Shown piece after piece: positions 26,196 to 38,031 of a stretch of 64,000 nucleotides of DNA. This DNA is from Calendula officinalis (lineage: Eukaryota > Streptophyta > Magnoliopsida > Asterales > Asteraceae): contig OY970820.1 in the NCBI GenBank assembly GCA_963853835.1, positions 19,089,873 to 19,153,872 of the forward strand, read 5' to 3'. How positions within the stretch are numbered: position 1 is the first letter of the stretch; each line of letters opens with the position of its first letter. The position numbers were made by a program, and so were the translations under genes. The notes beneath the pieces are model-generated. The model ran no database searches. It saw only the letters and a program-made list of their open reading frames with translations, and was not told the DNA's origin.

Positions 26196-28281
26196 TTCTT
26201 GGCAACGGGTAACGGTTGTTTATAGTTACCTTGTTCAACTCGCGGTAGTCGATACACATTCTCATCGAACCGTCTTTCTTCTTGACAAATAACACCGGGG
26301 CACCCCACAGTGAAGAACTCGGACGAATAAAACCTTTATCTAACAAGTCTTGCAATTGAGTCATCAATTCCCGCATCTCGGTGGGAGCTAAACGATACGG
26401 AGCACGAGCAATCGGCGTCGCCCCCGACACTAAATCAATCTTAAACTCAACTTGTCTCTCCGGTGGCAAACCGCACAAGTCATCGGGAAATACTTCGGGA
26501 AAATCCCGAATAATCTTGACGTCATCCATCGTCTTCTTTTCTTTTCGGCCATCTAATACATATGCAATAAACGATGCACAACCTTTCGATATACTTTTCC
26601 TCGCCTTAATGGCGGTAATCACATTAGGCATGTGATGTCTCTTTTCCCCATATACATACACCTTCTCGTTCTCGGGTGTCTTGATCGACACTATTTTCTT
26701 ACCACACAAAATCTTGGCTTGGTGCATACCCAACCAATCCATACCGATTACCACATCGAAAGCTTTTATCCCCATGGGTAACAAATCGACCTTAAACTTT
26801 CTACCATCTATTTCTATCTCACAATTTCTATAAATACTTTCAACCATTGAAGTTTTCCCGTCAGCTACCTCTATCTCATAAATCTCATCAAACATCTCGG
26901 ACGGCACATTCAACTTACAACCAAACTCATAGGACACAAACGAATAATTGGAACCCGGATCAAATAATATATGAGTTGGCAAGGAGTTAATGAATAAAGT
27001 ACCTGACACCACATCGTGTGCCTCCTTCGCCTCCTCCCGAGTAAGTTGGAAGGATCGCCCCTCCACCTTTGCCGGTTCCACCTTCTTTTGAGCCGTGGAC
27101 ACAAGTGATTCGGTTTTCTTCTTCGGGCACACATTGCTATAATGCCCCTTTTCATGGCACGAGTAGCACTCAACCTCGGCCGCCGACTTGGACCTACAAT
27201 CCCGGGCCAAATGCCCCGTCTTGCCACAATTATGGCAAGTCTTCAATTCTCCTCGGCATTCGCCGGTATGATTCTTCCCACACCTCTTGCATGAGGCTAC
27301 ACTTCCTTGCCTAGAGAAGTTCGACGTGTACCTCCCTTTCTTAAACGAACCCGAGCCGCTCTCGGCCTTCCTCTTTTCGCCCACATGGGCCCTCTCGGCA
27401 ACTCTTGCCTCATTAACTTCTTCTACACCCCGGGCGGCACTAATGGCCTCATCAAGTGTGACCGCCCTCTTGACTTCCAATTGATAATCCCAAGGTAGCC
27501 CACAAGCATACCGGACCACCCTCAACCTCTCCTCGGAGTAAGTCTTAGCAACAAACGGGAGTAATCCCGTGAACTCCCTCGAGTATTCCTCGACCGACAT
27601 ATCACCCTTCTTTAGGGTCACAAACTTTTCATGCATCTTTTCCAAATCCCTTTCGGGACAAAACTTCTTCCTCAATCTCATGGTAAACTCATCCCGCGAC
27701 ATAGCCTCGATTACCTCCCTTCCGAGGGTTTCATACACAATATCCCACCAAACCATGGCATCTTCCTTCAATAATTGGGACGCATACGTCACCATGTCGG
27801 CTTTCTTGCACTTGCTACTTCCGATGACCCGCTCGGTCTCTCGGATCCATCTCATTGTCACCTTCGGGTCCGAACTACCCGTGTACACATTTGGCTTACA
27901 AGCCATGAAGGATTTGAAAGAACAACCATCTTTTTCATCGGGTTTTGCCCTAGCATCACTTTGGCCACCCATGGAGGATTTCCCCTCCCCGGTGCCACTA
28001 CCCCCGGTTCTCCCATCCGATTTAGCCCCGGATTCGCGGTCTCCCCCCGACCTCTCACGATCCCCAATAATACGGTGCACTTCCTCGGCCACCGTCCCTT
28101 TGATTTGATCAATAAGAGTTTGGAGATCCGTCATGGTTACCGGAGTCTTATTAGCTCCAACCTCCGATTCATCCACTCGATGCATCGACGGTTGACTTTC
28201 TTGTTCAACCACAACCTCGACATGAGGTATCTCTTCCTCCCGGTTTTCCGGGGCCTTCCCACTTCGACGAGTATTCACCAT
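26161..28281 (-). pseudogene. Gag, protease and RT N-terminus of the Tekay-like element
   Basis: 706 aa. It contains the retrotransposon Gag domain (about 120-290) and zinc knuckles [14 protein letters not shown] (about 349-362) and [14 protein letters not shown] (about 372-385). An aspartic protease follows, with the active site written DPGS (about 441-444) where D-S/T-G is expected, then VIGMDWL. The RT start is PLPRIDDLF (near 690). The frame then runs into RT in the wrong phase and stops. The start ATG lies 238 bp downstream of the PBS. The DPG change should abolish protease activity if real. Confidence 0.93.
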
Positions 28282-28519
28282 TTTCTTTCGATCAAGACTA
28301 TACGAAAGACATTAAACATTTAGTACCTTATGTACAATCCATTTGTCGCATAAGACTCAATATCCACCATAATCATAACAACTTTCATAGGTCCCCTAGG
28401 TTCAACCCTAAACTTAACATAAAGTCTCAAGGTCAACCAATAATCTCAAGGAATCTTACATTCCTATAGCTACAGTCTAAGACTAGGATGGTCATTCAAC
28501 CTAATTCACTTAAACAGTA

Positions 28520-28531
28520 GCTCTGATACCA
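28520..28531 (-). other. Primer-binding site of the Tekay-like element
   Basis: The complement reads TGGTATCAGAGC, 3 nt from the 5' LTR boundary at 28535. It is complementary to initiator tRNA-Met and confirms minus orientation. Confidence 0.93.
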
Positions 28532-28534
28532 AGT

Positions 28535-30224
28535 TGTAACACCTCAATTTTTTTAAAACAAAACATTTGGCCAAAATATATCATTTTAACAAATAGAAGA
28601 ACTATTCCAAAATATGGATTTACAAAAACCTTTGGTATGAAAATCAGAGTATGAAGTTAGGTGTTACAAAATAGATCAAAACCAAAGCTAAGACTAAATC
28701 CGTTCTAATGTTCTTCTACTCTAGGCCCCGCATCTCTATCCATGCGCACCTAAACCTTCGATCCCGAACCTGAGTACATAGCAAAAACAACAAGGAGTAC
28801 GTGAGACAAAAAAGTCTCGTGAGCTACATGGGTTTAGACCCGATAGTATCAAATATCACGTTAAATGTATAAACATTTATATTTTCCATCAACATAATCT
28901 AGCCACTCTATTGTGACTCTAACGATTCCTAGCATCCATGCCTAGTACATAAACATATATGCACTAGACCACAAACATATCTAAGACATAAACATATATG
29001 TATTAGAATCCTAGCATATCTAGTACCAAACATATGCGTACTAGGAGCACCCACGTGCCTAGTGTATAAACATATATACACTCGTCCCAGTGACCGGGGA
29101 TCTCCCGCGTCACCACCATCTACCTCTTATCATAACCTAACAGTTATGCCAATCAAAGCCATCGGCTATCACACCAATCATCAAACAAGTTAGTTAAAAA
29201 TTCAACATTTATATATAACCAACTCAACATATAATAAGTCTAAGTATTAATCAAATAGACCAACTCACAAGTAAGAAAATGTATATTAAGGGCTATGTAC
29301 TCAATAAAGTCCACACGTACTCACCTTAGCAATAAAATGCTCCAACCGTATTCTTTACGCCAATATCTTTGCTTCACAATTCGGTCAACCTTCCAAGACC
29401 TCACCAAATGCCTAATACAATAATCAAAAGATGATCAACATCACATACTACTACCAATGTGTCCATCTATCTCTAGATAACACTTACTAACACATTTCCC
29501 CCAATTATGGTGATTTACCAAACCCTAGGTTTAACCACCCATAAGATTCTTACAAATCCAAACCATACACTTGATTCCCTTGTTAAAATACCATCTATTA
29601 AGTGTATACATCATTTATTTCATCATTAATCATAACCCCAAGAACTAGGGTTTCAAACCCAAGCCAAGAAATGCATAGATCTAAAGCTACAAAGATCACG
29701 GAGTGAAGATTTACCTTTAATCTTCAACTAGGAGTGAAGAATCACAAGATTTGATGAAGAAATCAGTTCCAAATGATGTTTTCCACTCAAAATCGTATAC
29801 TCACTTGAAGAGAGAAGCTAGGGTTTTGAAATAGCAATAAATGAGCCAAAATCCCGTATTTAATGTTGTTCAACCAATTCTCGCGTCACGAACCCCAAAC
29901 TCGCGTCCGCGAACCTACACCCCACGCAAACTCGTGACACGAACCCTAAACTCGTGTTCACGAACCAAAGTTGCTGTTCGCAAACCTCGTGTTCGCGATC
30001 CAAAACTCGTGTCATGATCTAAAACTCGTGTTCACGATCCTGCCCAACATTCCTTGAATTTCTTTTCCTTCCCGTTTACTACCCGGGTTCGACCCGTTTC
30101 GTCCATAACTTTCTCATACGATGTCCAAATGACACGAAATCAATTCCTACGTTCTTTAAACGATTTATCCTTATTTATCATATTTTTGTACAATTTATTT
30201 ATTTACAAATTTCGGGTCGTTACA
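28535..30224 (-). repeat. 5' LTR of the Tekay-like element
   Basis: About 1.69 kb, nearly identical to 21947-23657 apart from scattered substitutions and small indels (for example one unit missing in the 'ctcgtgtcatgatcc' run around 30015). TGTAAC and GTTACA ends are present. Confidence 0.95.
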
Positions 30225-30781
30225 ATATATATATAGTCATGAAAATTTGAAAAAAACTTTTATTTTTTTAATTTTGTTTAATTTGGATCATTTTATTATT
30301 TATGGATCATTTTGTTCTTTATGGATCATTTTGTTAACTTTAAGTCATTTTAATTTTTGGATCATTTTATTAGTTTTAAATCATTGTAAAGTTTTGGATC
30401 ATTTTGTTACTTTTGAATCATTGTTAATTTTTGGATCATGTTATTTTTTGGATCACTATGTTAATTTTGGATCATTGTTTAATTTTTGGATCTTGGTGTT
30501 AATTTTTTTTTTCCAAATTTTCATGACTATACTCATTTTGTAGAGAATTTAATTTTAAATATTTTGGCATTTTTAGTTTTTTATATTTTTCAAATAAAAA
30601 AAAGTTATTGGCGAAAAACGAAGTGGGGGAAAAAAATCCACATCCAATCATTGGATGACAAGTGGACAAGGAGAGAAAAGAGAGTTTTCAAAAAGACCCT
30701 TATGCCCCTTTTGTAAACGATTGGACGAAAATTGTCCTCGCAGTCCTCACCGGATTTTGAGTCCTCACCGGATCCGGACCC
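30225..30781. mobile_element. TA-flanked repeat element with GTGAGGAC terminus
   Basis: The right end (30733-30781) contains, on the complement, spaced GCGAGGAC, GGTGAGGAC and GGTGAGGAC words followed by (TA)n. It is laid out like the GCGAGAAC termini at 17758-21407. A nested inverted repeat (30236-30262 with 30508-30530, 'agtcatgaaaatttg') encloses a minisatellite. The left terminus of the GTGAGGAC family was not found, so it may have been lost when the Tekay-like element inserted. Confidence 0.5.
30283..30495 (+). repeat. Minisatellite of about 20-24 bp units ('ttttggatcattttgtta')
   Basis: About ten imperfect copies of a TTTTGGATCATTTTGTTA-like unit lie between two inverted arms. An ORF across it (30247-30543) is a by-product of the repeat and not a supported gene. 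Confidence 0.85.
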
Positions 30782-30795
30782 TATATATATATATA

Positions 30796-33050
30796 TTAAA
30801 GTATCAAATGTAGTTTAAAAATAAATTTTGAGTTTTGTATGATTTATGTTTTGTATTTTGTATTTTTTTTCTTTTTGTATTTATACACTATATATATAAT
30901 TATTACGTTATAAATATTCAACATTATTTTCATTTCATTTTGTAAAGTCATCTAATCTAACTGATTTAACCATATTTATAGCGTTACCTGTTTTAAAAAT
31001 TAATTTTTAAAACATCGTATAGTGACAACTTCATCCCCTGATACCGTTTTGTATGTTACCATACCCTTTAAATATATATGAAAATTTAGATTTTAGAGCT
31101 TGTTTGGAATTTGGATATCTTTTTTTTAAAGTATCTATTAACTTTTTGAAAAATCTATAAAACTTTTTATTCTTTTTAATTTTTCCTTTTGAAACTTTTC
31201 TAAAAAGTAATTATTGTCTTATTTAAATATTTTTTTCAATTTATTTACTTATTGGATAAACCAATTATATTTTAAAGTTCATCCTATTTCAGTGATATTG
31301 GTGGGTACGGGTCCTTTCCACACTGTGGAGAAGATGGTTTGGCAAAGGTTGCACACAATAGAAGAGGAAGTAACACCAACCCAATCATGCCGTTGGGGAT
31401 CCTATGGAAGAAATGTTGTCATGGCCACGAACATTCACGAGAAGAGATGATGGATTCGAAGCATGTTTGTGAAAGAGAAGAGCTGACATTTAGGTTGTTT
31501 TGGTGGGGGTCTTTCACATTTAGCTAAGTGTATTAGTGTAGTGGATATTTCCTTCAAAATAGTATAATTTGATTATTTAAGTAACATCTAATGTGTTAAA
31601 AAATTTGATATGACCGGTGCTACTGACTACTGATACTTATCGCCAAATTAGCACACGAGTTGAAGTTGTCTATTTTGAATCTCCCCTCCATACAACTTTT
31701 ATCCATTTCCTTTTTCTGACCTTTCTCTAATAATACACGGGCCCATTAATTTGTGATATCCTTCTTTCTTTTTACTCTTTTCTTTTCCCATTTTTTTTTT
31801 TTTTTTTTTTTTTTGGGGTTCTGCTGCTTTTTCATATATCATGTATTTAACATATCTATACACACATAATAATATACTATACGTATGCAATAGTTATATA
31901 AATATTTCATTACGTATTTATATAAATTATTTCATATATCATGTGAAGCATGTGAAGCACGGAGGATTTAACTTTTTTTTTTATCTCTGGAGGCTTAATA
32001 TTGCATGAGGAAAGAGCTTCACTAAATTGAGCATAACTTGTGTTATATGGCTTTGTTTCAGGCACACGGCCAATCAGATCGAAACTTACAACAAGGAGAA
32101 CATAGTGATAACAACGTTGGTTTACGGAACTTTCGGGCTAAAAAATGTTATATTTTAAGAGCTGTTTGCATTTTAAAGTCTTTTGTCTAGATTTTGAACT
32201 TTGTTTGTAGGCCAGTTTTCAGTTTACTTGTCTTTGTATTCCCATTCGAAAATCTTTGTCTAATTTAAGGTTTCATTGTGATGCTGCAACATCCAGTTTC
32301 GATTTTATGAAAATTCACTTTTCCTCTCATTTCATATAAATTGTTTGATTAAAAATTCACCTTGATTATTTGTATTCGCTAAATCAATGAAAATTAGAAG
32401 AATTGCTCCTCGTATTCATGTGAATCAACATGTTCAATTTGTGTTTATCTCTTTTTTAGTCCAAATGTAAGTGCAACATAACCTCAAAATATGTATGTCT
32501 TGTTTTCATCCTACAATTTTATAAACCTTCAAATAAACTTTGACTTATATGTCATGACGACAATGAGCTACTCAATCTCATCATTGACGTCGATACCCTT
32601 GATGCGTGTGGATATATGAGAGACATTTTGGAATATATTCTTTCTCTTTTTATATAATCAAATAGTAAATTGATTAAGAAACTGAATACATAATAGATTC
32701 ATAATCGTAGACATAAAATTTTATTATCATTGACGTTTTATATTTTTTTTGGATGCCGTGATAAAATAATTACAGAAATAAACAAAATTATAAAACTGGA
32801 AAATCAAATTGCAATTTTTGTTTGGATTGGTTTAGTTTTTAAGATAGTTCAGATTAAAATTCAATTGGTTTCACCTATATGGATCGGATTAACCGACCTA
32901 ACCATCTGATCTAACCGTTAACGTTGCCGTCTCCGAACCTTCTCGTGACTATTTGGTAAATATTTACATAAAAAAAATATCAAACCCGTGAGCTATAAGT
33001 GATCATTTCACAAGTTTTTATTAGTTATGCAATCATCAGATAATTTGTAG
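30796..33050. other. Intergenic AT-rich DNA
   Basis: No gene is supported. Short ORFs at 31214-31527 (plus) lack recognised domains or splice partners, although positions 31290-31500 have a more gene-like composition. A T run lies at 31792-31814. A weakly exon-like patch is seen at 32062-32140. Confidence 0.5.
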
Positions 33051-33231
33051 AAACCTTGTTCTTTAAGTTAAATACACTTGAGGTACTTCTAGATGATTGG
33101 GTAAAAGACGTACATCTACAAAAAGAAAAAGAAGCAGTAGACTTGTTGAAAAGCGTGTGTAAGCTTATAATAGGTATGCTTTTTGGAACATTTCCGCAAT
33201 ATATTCCTAGATTCTTGCCCATTCTTACAAG
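33051..33231 (+). pseudogene. Relic exon of an ITN1-like ankyrin/PGG gene
   Basis: An open stretch of about 60 codons is bounded by an acceptor-like TTTGTAG and a consensus donor ACAAG/GTAAGT (33231/33232). Its peptide (WVKDVHLQKEKEAVDLLKS) resembles the linker exon between ankyrin repeats and the PGG domain in plant ITN1-like proteins. It lies about 120 bp upstream of an intact gene of that family and in the same orientation. No other exons of this copy are visible. The relationship is an inference. Confidence 0.45.
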
Positions 33232-33350
33232 GTAAGTACTGTACAAACACTTATATCATTGGTTTCATCTCATCCAGATTAAAATTTTCGTTGTAATTAC
33301 TGTTTTGACCGGTCGACATTAAAGAGAGAAGAAACCCTACAACTAAAAAC

Positions 33351-35835
33351 ATGAATCAACAACACCAGATTAACATTCGAACTGGTGAACCATCGCCACC
33401 ACCAATACACCTACCTTTGAATCTACCTCGTCCAGATCTACTTATTGGTAAGTTTTTCTATCCTACACCCAATTTATAAACACCTCTAATTTCTACTATT
33501 TAGTCTTAATTTGGTGATTTAATACAATTTTCATCGACAGATGCTTTACAGTTCAAAGACCCAGAAGAATAAGAACACAGATAATTAAGTAGGTCTAATT
33601 AGCTGTCTGTCTAGAAGAAGTCAAATAATTATGTAGGTCTATTTTATTGTCAGATTTACAGTTAAATTATTATTGATATAAAAATAAAAAAAAATGAATT
33701 AACTTTGGTGCGCCAAATAATTGATTAATGAAACAAAAACTGGGCGAAATCGGATCTGCACAATTGTTATTTGTTTTTGGGTTTATCCAATGAAGTCTAA
33801 GTTTTTTTTATTATAATGAATAAATGTAATGTAGTATTAGACTATTAGTCATTAATTAAATATATTTCTTATATTTTAAATGTTCTTTTAAATAAGAAGG
33901 GTACGTTTGACTTTATTTAACTCTGAGTCTCTGATGCACTTAGTTACACGCATGCAACTGATGTATCATCAATATTAACTTACATTTATATAAAAATTAA
34001 AAAAAAAATCAATCTAATTTGTAGCCTAATAATATTAGTGTAAGATGTTGCACATAACTTATGTGTCATGAGTTCAAGTTCTATTATGCATAATTAAGAT
34101 TAGATTAGGCGTCGATCAAAAGAAAAACATTAAAAAGTTATTTTTATATAACTCAAATTTACAATTCATATATTGTATAATGGATTTAATACATTAAATA
34201 ATAGATATCATTAGTATGTAAATATAAATGGTAAGTTTGAGTTCATTAAACACTCTTATTAGTATTATTATTATTATTATTATTATTTATCAATTGATTT
34301 GTAATCAGTTTTATTGATTAAATGACGATCTTTATTTTAGTCCCTGAATTAATTAATTATTTGAATTCACCATTTTGACTCCATCTATTTGGGTGCTTTA
34401 AGATATGTTAGTTATAAAGGGAGTTGTAAGCACTTTAGTCTTATTATAATATGCGCGGGTATATATGTTGCCTCCACTGAAGTTAAAAGAACCGGATGTG
34501 TTTAGAATCGTACATGGATCATCAAAGATATTCGAATATAACTTGATTTTGGAATTACTTTATTATAGGAAGAGAAGATTTCAATGAAATTTTAGTTCCT
34601 TCATACAAAGCAACAATAACCGGTGATTGGAAAGCTGCAAAAACAATTCTTGATAAACGCCCAGAATTGGTACGGTATAGCATCACTGAAAGCTGTGAAA
34701 CGGTACTTCACATTGCTGTTTTGGGGAAATCGTATTGGTTTGTTGAATATTTGGTGAGTTTAATGGAAAAAGAGGACTTAGAGCTACAAAATCAAAATGG
34801 TCAAACCGCCCTTTGTTTAGCAGCTATAGCTGGACATGTGAAAATAGCAAAGATTTTGGTGAAAAAAAACATTGCGTTGCTAGATATCCCCGATTGTCGA
34901 GGAATGATGCCACTTTATGTGGCTGCTTTGTTTGGAAAACATGAAATGGTTAAGTATCTGTATCACAATTCTCACAAAATGACGGGTGATTATTGGACCC
35001 ATCAGAATCGAGCTTGTGTTCTTGTGAAAGCTGTCGAGTCTAATCTATTTGGTAACTTTCTCCGTCACAACTATTATATGTTTTTTTGTCGAATTAAACA
35101 ATATTAATCTGGTTTAGAGATTGTGTTTTCTCTTGACCATCAAATAAGTATGAGATTTTCTAACATGTGCCCCAGGACACATATAGTAATATTAAATGTC
35201 TTTTATGCCCTTGCATTTAACTAATAAAAATCTTCATTTTCAAATATGCTAAGGGTAAAATCGATATAACACAAAAGTATTATTGACTCATAAATATCAT
35301 TTTATATTATTTAAGGAAATTTTGGTTTATTAATTGTATGCATATGAGGTTATTGTATGCACATGGGGCACGGATTAGCAAAACACTTTATATACTTCCT
35401 CCGTATCAAAATAAGTGACACAATTTCCTTTTTGAGGTGTATCAAAATAAGTGACACACTTTGAAAACTTTCTTTTTTTGGTAAAAATAGTGGGACCCAT
35501 ACCCACTAACTATCCACTTTAATAAAGTGAAATTACCCTTATACACTTACTTTTACTTTTAAAACTCATTAATATCACCTTATTCAAGAAAAGTGGGACC
35601 TATTCTCCACTAACTATGTACTTTAATCTATTTTAACCTCTACTTTAATCTTTTACCTCAAAAAACGTGTAAGCCAATTTGTGTCACTTATTTTGATACG
35701 GAGGAAGTATATTATTTATACTCAAGGAATATAAATACATGGAATGAAGGAGCAATTACAAGTAAATAATAATGTACATAAATGCAAAATATATGAATTT
35801 AAAATTAAGACTTAAACCATGGTCCTTAATTCTGG

Positions 35836-35868
<33 letters not shown>

Positions 35869-38031
35869 CTTGTAGATGTTGCATTACAAATTGTGACCGA
35901 CTGCCCGGAACTTGCTATAAATGGGACTGTACTCGGGCTATTGGCCCGAAAACCTTATGCATTTGACGAAGTTACACCTAATATAATCTGGAGCAACATA
36001 TGTTCAGGTAATTAACTATCTTAATCACTTCTAACAATCATATTATTTCCAAACTAATTATTCTTTGGTTTGTAGTTGCTGCAGCGTGTCATTTAAAGGC
36101 AGTAATTCCCGATATGGAAAGCCACGCCCTACAATTACTAAGAATCATTTGGGCAGAGATTGTGAAATTACCCAAATCCCAAATCCATGAAATAATAAGA
36201 GGACCACCCGACGAAATTAAGGAATTCGAGAAACAAACACGTGTTGAAAAAGACCAACAAGAAACACTTGTACTGCTAAGAACCATTTCAGATAATGTTT
36301 CCAAAATGCCTGCTAAAATTTTCAACCTCTTTAGAGGGCCAGGTGCTGAAAAGTCAACTCTGGTTAAAGATGCAAAGCCAAAATACTCTTCACGAGTGTT
36401 GTTTCTTGCTGCAGAAATGGGAAATACTGCTTTTGTAGTTGAGGTTATTCGGCAGTATCCACATTTAGTACGCGAGGTTAATGATAATAACCAAAGTATA
36501 TTTCATGTTGCGGTCTCGCATCGTCACGAGGGTATTTATAATCTTTTATATGAGATTGGATCATTAAGGAATTTGATAATTACTCTTGAAGACAACCATG
36601 GTAACAATATGCTGCATTTAGCTGGACAGAGTGCTAAAATAAATAGACTGCAAAACATACCAGGAGTGGGTTTGCAACTGCATCTAGAAACATTATGGTT
36701 CAAGGTACATCTTTTTAATCAGGCGCTCAACCTTCTAAGAGTAAATTACATAAATGGTCCCTGTGTTTGGTCAAAGTTATGGATATTGTCCTTCGTTAGG
36801 GGTGAGCATGGTCTAGAAACCGAATCGAACAGAACTGAAACCGATAATGATGAATTTTCAAATGGTCACCCCTACCTGAGGACCGGACCGAAACCGAAAA
36901 TCATGAAATTACAAAACCGAACCGATTACATGTTTTTGGTTTCGGTTTGGTTCGGTTTTTTCAGCCCAAATGCTCACCCCCATCCCTCGTTGATACTTTT
37001 TCCGATTTTGTTCCTATTTTCACTGCTTGCTTTGTGTGTTGATCCCTTTTCTATTTAACAACTTTACCTGTTCAATTTTTAAAATGGCCATGTCACTTTT
37101 ATGAAGATAAAAATTTTGGCCCCTTAAGTTTGTAATTACTTAATCTTTTTGTAAGAAAACCATTGAACTTTTTTATCATGAAAAACTCGTTCTTTCTTGT
37201 ATAAGCTATACAAACTTTTTTTGTAGCACTATACCACCCTCTTTTTGCTCTTAATCAGACAGGTCTAGGAAGAAATCTAAATCATCCATATCTTTGCATC
37301 ATTAAGATATTAATCATCAACATGCATACTAACAAACAACAAAATGCATCCATGTAAACAAATATCTCTAGCAATTCATTACAAGTTAATGCTTATAATC
37401 TTTGTAATGTTAGGAGGTTGAAGCCATACTACCACCCCCTTTTCGGGAAAAAAAGAACGCAGCAGGTCTAACGCCACACGAAGTATTCACAAAAAATCAC
37501 AAAGAATTATTTTCCAAAGGTGAAGAATGGATAAAAGAAACAGCCGCCCAACTAATGGTGGTTGCATCATTAATAGCAACAATTACATTTGCAGCCGCCT
37601 TTACATTTCCGGGTGGATATGACCAAGTAACAGGGGTGCCAATTTTCCTCCGAAAAGAACTTTCCAAAATATTCATCATTTTTGACGGCGTATCATTTAT
37701 ATCAGCCACGACTTCAATCCTATTGGTTTTATCCATTTTGGGGTCGGATTACACCGAACATGATTTCATGATTTGCTTACCTCAGCAACTGATGATATGT
37801 CTAGCGTCACTTTTCATCTCTATAGCCACCATGATCCTCACTTTTATTATCAACTTGTTATTACTTTATCAAAATAGTTCGAAATGGATACCGATATTTA
37901 TCAGCTGTTTTGCTGGCGTCACGTACGTGATATTTGGTAGCCCAAAGTTTCCTCTTGTTGGCCGTTTTTTGTATGGTTCTAGATCTCTTTTCCAAAGGGA
38001 GAGAAGATGGCTAAAGAAACCCATATTTTAG
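33351..38031 (+). CDS. Ankyrin-repeat/PGG-domain membrane protein (ITN1/ACD6-like, 5 exons)
   Basis: Exons are 33351-33447, 34569-35051, 35876-36007, 36076-36704 and 37414-38031. All junctions are GT/AG and the frame closes to 652 aa. Ankyrin repeats occupy about residues 65-160 (ETVLHIAV, GQTALCLAA, GMMPLYVAA) and again about 340-430 (RVLFLAAEMG, NQSIFHVAV, GNNMLHLA). TPHEVF leads into a C-terminal PGG domain (about 485-600) with four predicted membrane helices, starting LMVVASLIATITFAAAF and including FPGGYDQ. Family members act at the plasma or endomembranes in salt-stress and salicylic-acid or defence signalling. The exact role here is unknown. The first ATG gives a short Pro-rich N-terminus. 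Introns hold two MITEs. A possible alternative exon with an early stop is noted at 33541. Confidence 0.9.
35393..35709. mobile_element. Stowaway-type MITE in the ankyrin gene intron
   Basis: The left end TACTTCCTCCGTATC and the inverted right end GATACGGAGGAAGTA have extended pairing ('aaaataagtgacac' against 'gtgtcacttatttt') and TA at both flanks. It is about 317 bp and lies between exons 2 and 3. Confidence 0.92.
36798..36983. mobile_element. Small hAT-like MITE in the ankyrin gene intron
   Basis: Inverted ends GGGGTGAGCAT and ATGCTCACCCC flank 'aaccgaacc'-rich DNA. The 8-bp flanks ccttcgtt (36790) and ccctcgtt (36984) differ by one base, which fits an 8-bp hAT target duplication. Confidence 0.65.

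Larger units (their letters stand above)
21947..30224 (-). mobile_element. Full-length Ty3/gypsy chromovirus (Tekay-like), inactivated
   Basis: Both LTRs, PBS, PPT, gag, protease, RT, RNase H, integrase and a chromodomain are present in gypsy order on the minus strand. The C-terminal chromodomain and the PBS place it in the chromoviruses, and Tekay is the best-fitting clade by layout. The frame is broken by one RT frameshift and two stop codons, so it is not autonomous. The LTRs are highly similar, which suggests recent insertion. The flanks are (TG)n on the left and (AT)n on the right, so no clean 5-bp target duplication is seen. Confidence 0.93.

Noticed and set aside
24350..28323. Plus-strand ORFs across the gypsy pol region, up to 182 aa
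   Set aside because: They are shadows of gag-pol on the complement and carry no domain.
31214..31527. Two overlapping ORFs upstream of the ankyrin gene
   Set aside because: No domain, no splice partners and no homology that I recognise; one weak gene-like composition patch is not enough.
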